From: Paractinoplanes durhamensis
GTDB lineage: Bacteria > Actinomycetota > Actinomycetes > Mycobacteriales > Micromonosporaceae
DNA: 64,000 bases
Direction: 5' to 3'
Assembly (NCBI RefSeq): GCF_016862175.1
Contig: NZ_BOML01000032.1
Coordinates: 1-64,000, forward strand
Every line of letters starts with the position of its first letter. The stretch's first letter is position 1. Below, in pieces: positions 41,755 to 50,247 of this stretch. Both the position numbers and the translations under genes were made by a program. A model generated the notes under the pieces. It worked only from the letters and a program-made list of their open reading frames with translations. It made no database searches and was not told where the DNA came from.

Positions 41755-42672
41755 GTGACCAGCCAACCGCAGCCCACGCCGGGCGAGGGCAGATCGGCCG
41801 GCCAGTACCTTCGCCCACTCCGCGATCTCGCGGCGTACGCCCTGATCGGGGCGACCGCCGTGCTGCTCTTCGTGGCGCTCGTCCGGCTGGTTCCGGACGG
41901 TCCCGACCAGTTCGGCTACCGCACCCAGGGCAGCTTCGGCGGCTTCATCAACCTGGCCACCATCGCGTTCCCGATCGCGGCCGTGCTGCTCTCGCTGTTC
42001 GTCGCGCCGCAGCACCCGAAGGCCCAGTTGGTCGTCGCCGTGGCCGTCGTCGAGTACGCGGTGATGGCCGTCTTCGGCCTGCTGTTCGGGGTGCTGATCG
42101 GCCTGATCAACGAGGCCGCGCACAATGGTGCCCGGAGCGCGTTCGAGGGGCTGCTGGAGCGGCTGGCCTGGCTGGCCGTGTTCGCCGTGGCGGCGTACGC
42201 GACCTTCCTGATCTGGCGCAACCTGTTCTACACGCCGCGCCCGAAGCCGCAGCCGGGGGTCTACGGCCAGCCGCAGTTCAACCAGCCGGGCACCTACCCG
42301 GGCCAGCCCGGCTACGGCCCGCCGCCCGGCCAGCAGGGCCCCGGCCAGCAGCCGTACGGCCCGCCGCCCGGTCAGAACCCCGGTCAGCAGGCGTACAACC
42401 CGGCGCCGCAGGGTGGCTACCCGCCGGCCCCGGGCCAGCCGGGCTACGCCGCGCCGGGCATGTACGGCCAGCCGCCCCAGCCGCCGACGTGGAACCAGGC
42501 GCCGGTGACGATGCCGACCGCGCCCGCCTCGGCGGCGCCGTCGAGCGAGCCCACCCAGATGGTGCGGCCGGTGGAGAGGGCGCCCGAGGCACCGATCGAG
42601 GACCGCACCCAGCGGATCAGCGACGACCGCCCGGGCTTCGGCCCGGCCGATCAGGACCCGCCCCGGCAGTAA
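41755..42672 (+). CDS. membrane protein with Pro-Gly-Gln-rich tail
   Basis: 305 residues: four hydrophobic segments between about 25 and 165, then a low-complexity PGQ/YG tail (about 165-265) with PGYGPPPGQQGPGQQ-like repeats and a final region with EPTQMVRPV and DRTQRISDD. GTG 41755 follows AGGGAGA. Between divergent fbiA and the codirectional fbiC. Unknown function; the TQ motifs recall the large protein at 35118-38933. Confidence 0.75.
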   Translation: MTSQPQPTPGEGRSAGQYLRPLRDLAAYALIGATAVLLFVALVRLVPDGPDQFGYRTQGSFGGFINLATIAFPIAAVLLSLFVAPQHPKAQLVVAVAVVEYAVMAVFGLLFGVLIGLINEAAHNGARSAFEGLLERLAWLAVFAVAAYATFLIWRNLFYTPRPKPQPGVYGQPQFNQPGTYPGQPGYGPPPGQQGPGQQPYGPPPGQNPGQQAYNPAPQGGYPPAPGQPGYAAPGMYGQPPQPPTWNQAPVTMPTAPASAAPSSEPTQMVRPVERAPEAPIEDRTQRISDDRPGFGPADQDPPRQ

Positions 42673-42778
42673 AGCTCCAGCCACCGGGAACGCCCCGGGC
42701 GCCGCCGTGTCGTATTCCACTGCGCGCGCCCGGGCACGACCGGGGCAACCGGTCACTTTCCGGCCTAGGCTGCACTGC

Positions 42779-45286
42779 GTGGTAAAGGTCAACGAGGAAC
42801 CGGTTCCGACCGAGGCGAGCATCCGCCGCGCCCTGCGCCGCGCCGCCGACGGCAAGGCCATCGATGCCGAGGAGGCGGCCGCTCTGCTGGCCGCCACCGG
42901 GGATCCACTTGACGACCTGCTGGCGATCGCCGGCAGCATCCGGGACGCGGGCCTGCGCCTGGCCGGCCGCGAGGGTGTGGTCACGTACTCCCGCAAGGTT
43001 TTCATCCCGCTGACGCGGCTCTGCCGCGACCGGTGCCACTACTGCACGTTCGCGACCGTGCCGCACCGCTTGCCGGCGGCGTTCCTGGAGCGCGACGAGG
43101 TCCTCGAGATCGCCCGCCAGGGCGCCGCGCAGGGCTGCAAGGAGGCGCTGTTCACGCTGGGCGACCGGCCGGAGGAGCGCTGGCCGGCGGCCCGGCAGTG
43201 GCTGGACGAGCGCGGCTACGACTCCACCCTCGACTATGTGCGCGCCTGCGCGATCGCCGTGCTGGAGGAGACCGGCCTGCTCCCGCACCTCAACCCGGGC
43301 GTGCTGAGCTGGGACGAGTTGCAGCGGCTGAAGCCGGTCGCGCCGAGCATGGGCATGATGCTGGAGACCACCGCGACCCGGCTCTGGTCGGAGCCGGGCG
43401 GCCCGCACTACGGCTCGCCGGACAAGGAGCCCGCGGTCCGGCTGCGGGTGCTCGACGACGCCGGCCGGGTGGGTGTCCCGTTCACCACCGGCATCCTGAT
43501 CGGGATCGGCGAGACCCGGGCCGAGCGGGTCGACGCGCTGTTCGCGATGCGGCGCACCGCCCGCGAGTACGGGCACATCCAAGAGGTCATCATCCAGAAC
43601 TTCCGCGCCAAGCCGGACACGGCGATGCGCGGGATGCCGGATGCGGAGCTGCGTGAGCTGGCCACGACGGTGGCGGTGGCCCGGATCATCATGGGCCCGC
43701 GGGCCCGCATCCAGGCCCCGCCCAACCTGATCGACACGGAGTTCGGCCTCCTGCTGAAGGCCGGCATCGACGACTGGGGCGGCGTCTCGCCGGTGACCCC
43801 CGACCACGTCAACCCGGAGCGGCCCTGGCCGCAGATCGACCTTCTCCGCGAAAAATCGGCTGATGCCGGTTTTGCGCTGCGGGAGCGGCTCACGATCTAC
43901 CCGGAGTACGTCAAGCGTGCGGCCGAGGGCTGGCTGGACCCCCGCCTCGCGGCGCACGTGGGCGCGCTGGCGGACAGCGACGGCCTCGCGCGGGAAGACG
44001 CAACCGTGGAGGGCCGGCCCTGGCAGGAGCCGGACGAGGCGTTCGGCACCGGCCGCACCGACCTCTTCGCCACGATCGACACCACCGGCCGCACCGCCGA
44101 CCGCCGCTCCGACTTCGACGACGTCTACGGCGACTGGAAAGAGGTCGCCGCGCACATCACCACCGACACCGCCAAGAGCCTCCCGACCGACGTCCTGGCC
44201 GGCCTGAAGCTGGCCGCGGAAAATCCGGCCGCGCTGCTGGAGAAGCAGCACGAGGACAAGGCGATGGCGCTGTTCAACGCGGACGGCTCCGCGCTGGACG
44301 AACTGGCCCGGATCGCCGACGACCTGCGCAAGGAGGTCAACGGCGACGACATCACGTACGTGGTGAACCGGAACATCAACTTCTCCAACGTCTGCTACGT
44401 GGGCTGCCGGTTCTGCGCGTTCGCCCAGCGCGAGAAGGACGCCGACGCCTATCGCCTGTCGGTCGAGCAGGTCGCCGACCGGGCCGAGCAGGCCTGGCAG
44501 GACGGTGCCTCCGAGGTCTGCATGCAGGGCGGCATCGACCCGAAGATGCCGGTGACCGCGTACGCCGATCTGGTGCGCGGGGTGAAGCAGCGGGTGCCGG
44601 GCATGCACGTCCACGCGTACTCGCCGATGGAGATCGTCACGGCCGCGTCGAAGGCCGGCGTGCCGGTCCGGGAGTGGCTGACCGGCCTGCGCGAGGCCGG
44701 GCTGGACACCATCCCGGGCACCGCCGCCGAGATCCTCGACGACGACGTCCGCTGGGTGCTGACCAAGGGCAAGCTGCCCGCCAGCACCTGGATCGATGTC
44801 GTCACCACCGCCCACCAGGTGGGCATCCGATCAAGTTCCACCATGATGTACGGCCATGTCGACCACCCGCGACAGTGGCTCGGCCACTTCCGGGTGCTGG
44901 CCGGCATCCAGGACGTGACCGGCGGTTTCACCGAGTTCGTGGCATTGCCGTTCATCCACACCAACGCGCCGATCTACCTGGCCGGCATCGCCCGGCCCGG
45001 CCCGACCTGGCGGGAGAACCGGGTCGTGCACGCGATGGCCCGCATCCTGCTGCACGGCCGGATCGACAACATCCAGTGCTCCTGGGTGAAGCTCGGCGAC
45101 GACGGCACCCGGGTAATGCTCGACGGCGGTTGCAATGATCTTGGTGGCACGTTGATGGAAGAAACGATCTCCCGGATGGCCGGCTCGGAGCACGGTTCGG
45201 CGCGCACGGTCGCGGAGCTGAAGGAGCTCGCCGCGGCCGCGGGTCGCCCCGCCGTCGAGCGAACGACTGTGTACGGCCGCAGGTAG
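42779..45286 (+). CDS. fbiC: FO synthase, bifunctional radical-SAM enzyme
   Basis: 835 residues, fusion of CofG and CofH. First radical-SAM cluster motif CRDRCHYC (N-half), second CYVGCRFC (C-half, near residue 540). Builds the deazaflavin FO from tyrosine and 5-amino-6-ribitylaminouracil; FO is then used by FbiA and FbiB encoded next door. GTG 42779 gives the usual short N-terminus; the upstream ATG at 42707 would add 24 unlike residues. Confidence 0.95.
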   Translation: MVKVNEEPVPTEASIRRALRRAADGKAIDAEEAAALLAATGDPLDDLLAIAGSIRDAGLRLAGREGVVTYSRKVFIPLTRLCRDRCHYCTFATVPHRLPAAFLERDEVLEIARQGAAQGCKEALFTLGDRPEERWPAARQWLDERGYDSTLDYVRACAIAVLEETGLLPHLNPGVLSWDELQRLKPVAPSMGMMLETTATRLWSEPGGPHYGSPDKEPAVRLRVLDDAGRVGVPFTTGILIGIGETRAERVDALFAMRRTAREYGHIQEVIIQNFRAKPDTAMRGMPDAELRELATTVAVARIIMGPRARIQAPPNLIDTEFGLLLKAGIDDWGGVSPVTPDHVNPERPWPQIDLLREKSADAGFALRERLTIYPEYVKRAAEGWLDPRLAAHVGALADSDGLAREDATVEGRPWQEPDEAFGTGRTDLFATIDTTGRTADRRSDFDDVYGDWKEVAAHITTDTAKSLPTDVLAGLKLAAENPAALLEKQHEDKAMALFNADGSALDELARIADDLRKEVNGDDITYVVNRNINFSNVCYVGCRFCAFAQREKDADAYRLSVEQVADRAEQAWQDGASEVCMQGGIDPKMPVTAYADLVRGVKQRVPGMHVHAYSPMEIVTAASKAGVPVREWLTGLREAGLDTIPGTAAEILDDDVRWVLTKGKLPASTWIDVVTTAHQVGIRSSSTMMYGHVDHPRQWLGHFRVLAGIQDVTGGFTEFVALPFIHTNAPIYLAGIARPGPTWRENRVVHAMARILLHGRIDNIQCSWVKLGDDGTRVMLDGGCNDLGGTLMEETISRMAGSEHGSARTVAELKELAAAAGRPAVERTTVYGRR

Positions 45287-45297
45287 CCGTCCTGTCG

Positions 45298-45337
45298 GGT
45301 TGATCACCTCAACCGGATGGACCTTGGTTCCAAGGTC
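45298..45337. terminator. two hairpins after fbiC
   Basis: GGTTGA-N5-TCAACC at 45298-45314 and GACCTTGG-TT-CCAAGGTC at 45320-45337 start 12 bp after the fbiC stop. They may terminate fbiC without a T-run, though the second, an 18-bp palindrome, could also bind a regulator. Confidence 0.45.
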
Positions 45338-45470
45338 ACAAATCGGGTTAAATTGGACGTGACGCGCCAGGGTGGCGTAACCCTGTGTGGCTCCTGAGAG
45401 ATAGGGCAGGAACGGGACCACGACGCGCCGAAGGCGCGCCGGGGAAACGGGCCTATTTATCAGGTTCGGC
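45338..45470 (+). other. gene-free leader region with hairpin upstream of whiB2
   Basis: No coding sequence recognised. It is less GC-rich in part and contains CGCGCC-GAA-GGCGCG (45424-45438) plus several purine-rich GGGA/GGGGAAACGGG stretches. A structured RNA is possible but it does not match a riboswitch I know. Confidence 0.3.
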
Positions 45471-45500
45471 TTGACGACGCACGTCTTACACGCGTGTAAT
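45471..45500 (+). promoter_or_regulatory. whiB2 promoter with TTACACGCGTGTAA palindrome
   Basis: TTGACG (45471-45476), an 18-bp spacer, and TGTAAT (45495-45500). The perfect 14-bp palindrome TTACACGCGTGTAA (45486-45499) overlaps the -10. It resembles the TTAC...GTAA arms of BldD sites but has 6 rather than 5 central bases. Confidence 0.5.
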
Positions 45501-45621
45501 TTCGGTGGGGTTGTGGGCTGGGCGCTACGAAACTTTCGTGTCCGGGCTGCAAGAAACACGCCGCGTGCGTGGGGGGTCAGCGTCGGCAGTGATGCCGGCG
45601 CGGGAATTGGGAGGCACGCCG

Positions 45622-45879
45622 ATGGAAGCGCAGGTTGAAGGGGTAGACCTGCTCGGGGACGCGCCCGAGTGGCAGGAGCGGGCGCTGTGCTCGCAGACTG
45701 ATCCGGAAGCTTTCTTTCCGGAAAAAGGTGGTTCGACCCGGGAAGCGAAGCGGATCTGCGGCCGGTGCGACGTCAAGGCCGAGTGCCTGGAGTACGCGCT
45801 GGGCCACGACGAGCGTTTCGGTATCTGGGGTGGTCTGTCCGAGCGTGAGCGCCGCAAGCTGAAGCGCCGGGTCGCCTAA
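45622..45879 (+). CDS. whiB2: WhiB2/WhmD-type iron-sulfur regulator
   Basis: 85 residues with Cys23, Cys46, Cys49 and Cys55 ligating a [4Fe-4S] cluster (C-x22-C-x2-C-x5-C), the GIWGG turn at 67-71 and a basic tail RERRKLKRR. The gene order next to fbi genes and a DUF1025 protein is that of mycobacterial whiB2, needed for septation and sporulation. ATG 45622 has GGGAGG 7 bp upstream; the 5' leader from the proposed promoter would be about 115 nt. Confidence 0.93.
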   Translation: MEAQVEGVDLLGDAPEWQERALCSQTDPEAFFPEKGGSTREAKRICGRCDVKAECLEYALGHDERFGIWGGLSERERRKLKRRVA

Positions 45880-46358
45880 GTCAGCTCGTCGGGATCCACC
45901 CCGAGCAGGTTGGCTACCTGCTCGATGATCACATCGTGGACGAGGTCGGCGAGGTCTTCGCGGTCCATCGCCCGGAACTCCAGCGGCCGCCGGTAGAGCA
46001 CGATTCGAGGGGGAAGCTCCTGCCGGCCGGGGCGACCGGGCAGCAGCCGGGCCAGCGGCACCTCGCCGTCCTCGAGCACGTCGGAGTCGTAGACGTTGAG
46101 ATCGGGAGGAACGTCCTCCACCGCGAACTCGACGCCGGCCAACTCTTTCGCGTAGCGACGCTCGAGGCCCTCGACCGTGTCCAGCACCAGGTCGTCGAAG
46201 ATCTCGGCCTTGGTGCGGGCCAGCGGCACCGTGGCCGGCACCAGCCGGCCACGCAGGCCGCGGCCGTGGCGGTCACGCCGGGCCGGATGCCCCGGCCCGT
46301 CCTTGCGCGTCACCCGGGGGGACTCGCCGCTGCGTCGGCGCTCGGGGCTGGTGGTCAC
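45876..46358 (-). CDS. DUF1025 (metallopeptidase-like) family protein without HExxH
   Basis: 160 residues. Basic, disordered N-terminus (1-45), then the family core VEGLERRYAKELAGVEFAVEDVP and PPRIVLYRRPLEFRA. The end, LVHDVIIEQVANLLGVD, aligns with the region that holds HExxH in other members but the second motif residues are changed, so zinc peptidase activity is doubtful. GTG start. Convergent with whiB2 (4-bp overlap). Confidence 0.8.
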   Translation of the reverse strand: MTTSPERRRSGESPRVTRKDGPGHPARRDRHGRGLRGRLVPATVPLARTKAEIFDDLVLDTVEGLERRYAKELAGVEFAVEDVPPDLNVYDSDVLEDGEVPLARLLPGRPGRQELPPRIVLYRRPLEFRAMDREDLADLVHDVIIEQVANLLGVDPDELT

Positions 46359-46576
46359 CTCGCAACTCTAGTCCTCCGCCGGTGGTGCACGGCGGCAGCG
46401 TGCTTCTGCCGCGTGTCCGGGGGGTAAACAGTCCGCGCGGGCAAATCCGGAAAGACAAGTCCTCCCAACGGGGCGGCGTGTCGAAACGGGCATGGCCGAA
46501 TCGTGATGCGCGCCGGGTCGGCGTGTCGCGGCGGTTTCGGCGCGCGCGCGAGCCCGCGGGGCGATAACGTGCCGCC

Positions 46577-46942
46577 GTGAGGTCCCCACGGCGCTGCTCC
46601 CGGAACGGCTGTCCCCGACAGGCGGTCGCCACTCTGACCTACGTCTACAGCGACTCGACCGCCGTCGTCGGCCCCCTGGCGGCGTTCGCCGAGCCTCATA
46701 CGTACGACCTGTGCGAGCCGCACGCCCGCAGCCTCACCGCCCCCCGAGGCTGGGAACTCGTGCGGCACGACGGCGATTTCGCGCCCCCGCCGCCCACCAC
46801 CGACGATCTGGTCGCGCTGGCCGACGCGGTGCGCGAGGCGGCCCGGCCGCCGGCGCCCCCGCCGCGCACCGACGAGCAGGATCTCCCCGGCCACCAGACC
46901 GGCCGCCGGGGACATCTGCGGGTCATCCCGCCCACCCACTGA
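46577..46942 (+). CDS. DUF3499 family protein
   Basis: 121 residues opening RRCSRNGCPRQAVATLTYVYSDSTAVVGPLA with paired Cys and a later LCEPHA, probably a metal site; the C-terminal half is Pro-rich. Conserved in actinobacteria at this locus between whiB2 and manB, function unknown. GTG start. Confidence 0.85.
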   Translation: MRSPRRCSRNGCPRQAVATLTYVYSDSTAVVGPLAAFAEPHTYDLCEPHARSLTAPRGWELVRHDGDFAPPPPTTDDLVALADAVREAARPPAPPPRTDEQDLPGHQTGRRGHLRVIPPTH

Positions 46943-46954
46943 CCTGCTGGTCGG

Positions 46955-47806
46955 CTAGGCCGTGGGCAGGGCGATCAGCTGGTAGCGCTTGCGCAGCCAG
47001 GGCAGCAGCGTGCGGTAGGCGGCGATGGTGTCGGGCTGGGCGTAGTCGTGCGACAGCACGATCGCGCCGGCGTGCGTGTTGTGCTCGACCCGGCTGATCA
47101 CCCGCGACCGGTGCTGCGCGTGCGTCTCACCCTTCGGGTGGTCCCAGTCGCGCGGGTCGACCCGCCAGTAGAGCGAGGTCATGCCCAGCTTCTTGGCCAC
47201 CGCGACCACGCCGGGGGTGAAGTTGCCGCCGGGCGCCCGGAAATACTTGATCTTCGCGTTCGGCGCGGCCTTGTGGATCGCCGCGTTGGTGCGGGCGAGG
47301 TCGGCCTGGATCTTCGCGGCCGGCTTCTTGCCGAGTTTCAGGTCGTGGCTCCACGTGTGGTTGCACAGGGTGTGGCCGCCGGCCACGATCTGGCGGGTCA
47401 GCTCGGGGAACTTCTCGACGTTCTTGCCGACCAGGCAGAAGGTCGCCTTGGTGTGGTTCTGCGCGAGCAGCTTGAGGATCCTCGGCGTCTGGGCCGGATC
47501 GGGGCCGTCGTCGAAGGTGAGCGCCACCCCCTTGGTGCCGGTGGTCATCCGGCTCCCGGCCGGGCCGACCGGTTTCTTCGCGCTCGCCTTCACCACGGAG
47601 GGCTTCGGCTTCGGGTTCACGGCCGGCTTGGTGGGCGCAGGCGACGAAGGTGCGGACGACGAAGGTACGGACGACGAAGGTGCGGACGCGGACGACGCCG
47701 GCGGTTGGGCCGAAGGGGTCGTGTCCGCCGAAGCCCGGCCGGCCAGCCCCACCATCACGAGGGCCACGCCGAGCAGAACCAGCTTCTTGGATCGCGACAA
47801 CCGCAT
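46955..47806 (-). CDS. secreted polysaccharide deacetylase
   Basis: 283 residues. Signal peptide MRLSRSKKLVLLGVALV-type (1-28), a Ser-Pro-Ala linker (about 30-80), then a NodB domain: ALTFDDGPDPAQTPRIL with the catalytic DD, NHTWSHD (HxxxH type zinc ligands), RAPGGNFTPG and IVLSHDY. Removes N-acetyl (or O-acetyl) groups from peptidoglycan or another glycan outside the cell. ATG 47806 is chosen for GGGGAGG 6 bp upstream; earlier in-frame ATG lacks one. Confidence 0.9.
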   Translation of the reverse strand: MRLSRSKKLVLLGVALVMVGLAGRASADTTPSAQPPASSASAPSSSVPSSSAPSSPAPTKPAVNPKPKPSVVKASAKKPVGPAGSRMTTGTKGVALTFDDGPDPAQTPRILKLLAQNHTKATFCLVGKNVEKFPELTRQIVAGGHTLCNHTWSHDLKLGKKPAAKIQADLARTNAAIHKAAPNAKIKYFRAPGGNFTPGVVAVAKKLGMTSLYWRVDPRDWDHPKGETHAQHRSRVISRVEHNTHAGAIVLSHDYAQPDTIAAYRTLLPWLRKRYQLIALPTA

Positions 47807-48020
47807 CAAAACCTCCCCAGGTGTCTCGAATGACGACAGTGCCCGCAAAAACCGGCCCGTGGCCACTCGCGACCCCCGTTCGGCACACTTCCGGGACGTA
47901 GTTCACCCGCCGATCCCGGACAATCCAACCGTTTTCGCCTACCGGCAACATCCGCCGGACGGCTCTACTCCAAGAAACGTAGGGACCACGCGCAAGGATC
48001 AAACCGGCCATCCTGGACGG

Positions 48021-48308
48021 ATGAACATCCGCCTGCGCCCGATCCGAGCCGACGAGCTCGAGGTGCTCTACGCCATCGGCTGGCGGGCGCAGGCGCTGCT
48101 CACGGCGTACGTCTTCGAGCACTGGCCGGTGCAGCGGGTGCAGGCGGGCACCCAGGTGGACAATGTGGCCGAGCGGAAAGCGCTGCTCAAGGCCGGTTTC
48201 CAGCAGGAAGGCGTGCTGCGGTCGGTCGAGTTCCGGGCCGGGAAGTGGCAGGACGGCGTGCTGTTCAGCCGGCTGCGCGACGACCCGTACCCGGAACTCG
48301 GCGACTAG
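48021..48308 (+). pseudogene. GNAT acetyltransferase with internal deletion
   Basis: 95 residues. The first ~18 (MNIRLRPIRADELEVLYA) are a GNAT N-terminal strand; the rest starts abruptly at IGWRAQALLTAYVFEHW and runs through VQAGTQVDNVAERKALLKAGFQQEGVLR, the acetyl-CoA-binding and C-terminal part of RimJ/RimL-type enzymes. About 80 central residues normally between them are missing, with the frame intact. Probably inactive. Confidence 0.65.
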
Positions 48309-48676
48309 GACAATTCGGCCAGCTCATCGGACGTGAGCAGGCGGGAACGGATCAGGAAACGTACGCCCTCGGGGGCCTCCAGCGAGAAGCCGGCACCGCG
48401 CCCCGGGACCACGTCCACCGTCAGGTGGGTGTGCTTCCACAGCTCGAACTGCGCGGCGGACATCCAGAACGTGATCGGCTCGGCCACCCCGTCGATCTTC
48501 AGCGACTCGAGGAGCACATCGGACTGCCCGGTGCGGAACTCGCCGTCCAGGTAGCACATCGGGGAGCTGCCGTCGCAGCACCCGCCGGACTGGTGGAACA
48601 TCAGCGGACCGTGCTGCCCCCGCAGCTGCCGCATCATGGCGGCAGCGGCGGGGGTCACGTCAACCCTGGTAGCCAT
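48305..48676 (-). CDS. DUF779 family protein
   Basis: 123 residues: HQSGGCCDGSSPMCY near 28-42 with conserved cysteines, and ITFWMSAAQFELWKHTHLTVDVVPGRGAGFSLE. The family is regularly the partner of ExaC-type aldehyde dehydrogenases. ATG start 10 bp after the dehydrogenase stop, same operon. Biochemistry unknown. Confidence 0.9.
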   Translation of the reverse strand: MATRVDVTPAAAAMMRQLRGQHGPLMFHQSGGCCDGSSPMCYLDGEFRTGQSDVLLESLKIDGVAEPITFWMSAAQFELWKHTHLTVDVVPGRGAGFSLEAPEGVRFLIRSRLLTSDELAELS

Positions 48677-48686
48677 ATCGACGGGC

Positions 48687-50210
48687 CTAGAAGAAGCCCA
48701 TGGCCTTCGGGCTGTACGACACCAGCAGGTTCTTCGTCTGCTGGTAGTGGTCCAGCATCATCTTGTGGTTCTCCCGGCCGATGCCGGACTGCTTGTAGCC
48801 ACCGAACGCGGCGTGCGCGGGGTAGAGGTGGTACGAGTTGGTCCACACCCGGCCGGCCTTGATCGCCCGCCCGGCCCGGTACGCGGTGTTGATGTCCCGG
48901 GTCCACACGCCGGCGCCGAGGCCGTAGAGCGTGTCGTTGGCGATCTTGATGGCGTCGGCGTAGTCGGCGAACGACGTCACCGAGACCACCGGGCCGAAGA
49001 TCTCCTCCTGGAAGATCCGCATGTCGTTCGAGCCCTGGAAGATCGTCGGCTGCACGTAGTAGCCGCCGGACAGGTTGCCGCCGAGGTCGGCCCGGCCGCC
49101 ACCGGTCAGCACCCGGGCGCCCTCCTGCCGGCCGATGTCCAGGTACGACAGGATCTTCTCCAGCTGGTCGTTGGAGGCCTGCGCGCCGACCTGGGTGTCG
49201 GTGTCCAGCGGGTTGCCCTGCTTGAAGTTCTCCACTCGCTTCACGCCGGCGGCCAGGAAGTCGGCGTAGATGCTCTGCTGGATGAGCGCGCGGGACGGGC
49301 AGGTGCAGACCTCGCCCTGGTTGAGCGCGAACATCGAGAAGCCCTCGAGCGACTTGTCGTAGAAGTCGTCGTCGAGCCGGCTGACGTCCTCGAAGAAGAT
49401 GTTCGGGCTCTTGCCGCCCAGCTCGAGGGTGACCGGGATCAGGTTCTCCGACGCGTACTGCATGATCAGGCGGCCGGTCGTGGTCTCACCGGTGAACGCG
49501 ATCTTCGCGATCCGGTTCGAGCTGGCCAGCGGCTTGCCGGCCTCGACGCCGAAGCCGTTCACGACGTTCAGGACGCCGGGCGGGAGCAGGTCGCCGATGA
49601 TCGAGATCAACAGGTGGATCGAGGCCGGGGTCTGCTCGGCCGGCTTGAGCACGACGCAGTTGCCGGCGGCCAGGGCCGGGGCCAGCTTCCAGACCGCCAT
49701 CAGGATCGGGAAGTTCCACGGGATGATCAGGCCGACCACGCCCAGCGGCTCGTGGAAGTGGTAGGCGATGGTGTCGTCGTCGATCTCGCCGGCGGTGCCC
49801 TCCTGGGCCCGGATCGCGCCCGCGAAGTAGCGGAAGTGGTCGATGGCGAGCGGGAGGTCGGCGGCCAGGGTCTCCCGGACCGGCTTGCCGTTCTCCCAGG
49901 CCTCGGCGACCGCGAGCTTCTCGAGGTTCGCCTCCATCCGGTCGGCGATCTTGTTGAGGATGTTGGCACGCTCGGCGACCGAGGTGCGGCCCCACGCGTC
50001 GGCAGCGCCGTGCGCGGCGTCGAGCGCCTTCTCCACGTCGTCGGCCGTGCCCCGCGCGATCTCGGTGAACGCCTCGCCGGTTACCGGCGAAGGGTTCTCG
50101 AAGTACTGACCTTTGGCCGGTGGTACATACTCGCCACCGATGTAATTGTCGTAGCGGGACTCGTAGCTGACGATCGAGCCGTCGGAGCCGGGCGGGGAAT
50201 ATGTGGTCAT
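48687..50210 (-). CDS. exaC: NAD-dependent aldehyde dehydrogenase, ExaC/AldA type
   Basis: 507 residues: PWNFPILMAVWKLAPALAAGN, FTGETTTGRLI, general-base Glu in LELGGKSPN, catalytic Cys in NQGEVCTCPSR, and QEEIFGPV. This subgroup with a DUF779 partner oxidises acetaldehyde or other short aldehydes. ATG 50210 has GGAGGATGTC before it. Preceded by the GAF regulator on the same strand with candidate operators between. Confidence 0.92.
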   Translation of the reverse strand: MTTYSPPGSDGSIVSYESRYDNYIGGEYVPPAKGQYFENPSPVTGEAFTEIARGTADDVEKALDAAHGAADAWGRTSVAERANILNKIADRMEANLEKLAVAEAWENGKPVRETLAADLPLAIDHFRYFAGAIRAQEGTAGEIDDDTIAYHFHEPLGVVGLIIPWNFPILMAVWKLAPALAAGNCVVLKPAEQTPASIHLLISIIGDLLPPGVLNVVNGFGVEAGKPLASSNRIAKIAFTGETTTGRLIMQYASENLIPVTLELGGKSPNIFFEDVSRLDDDFYDKSLEGFSMFALNQGEVCTCPSRALIQQSIYADFLAAGVKRVENFKQGNPLDTDTQVGAQASNDQLEKILSYLDIGRQEGARVLTGGGRADLGGNLSGGYYVQPTIFQGSNDMRIFQEEIFGPVVSVTSFADYADAIKIANDTLYGLGAGVWTRDINTAYRAGRAIKAGRVWTNSYHLYPAHAAFGGYKQSGIGRENHKMMLDHYQQTKNLLVSYSPKAMGFF

Positions 50211-50218
50211 GACATCCT

Positions 50219-50241
50219 CCGTACCTGCGGGGTAGGTACGG
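50219..50241. promoter_or_regulatory. inverted repeat CCGTACC-N9-GGTACGG upstream of exaC
   Basis: Perfect 7-bp arms between the regulator stop and the exaC start, close to where the promoter or 5' UTR would be. Could be a regulator site or a leader hairpin. Confidence 0.4.
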
Positions 50242-50247
50242 CGAAAC

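Noticed and set aside
45338..45470. c-di-AMP (ydaO) riboswitch upstream of whiB2
   Set aside because: Some GGGA-rich pieces recall ydaO, but the order and spacing of conserved blocks do not fit and the downstream gene is not a usual target.
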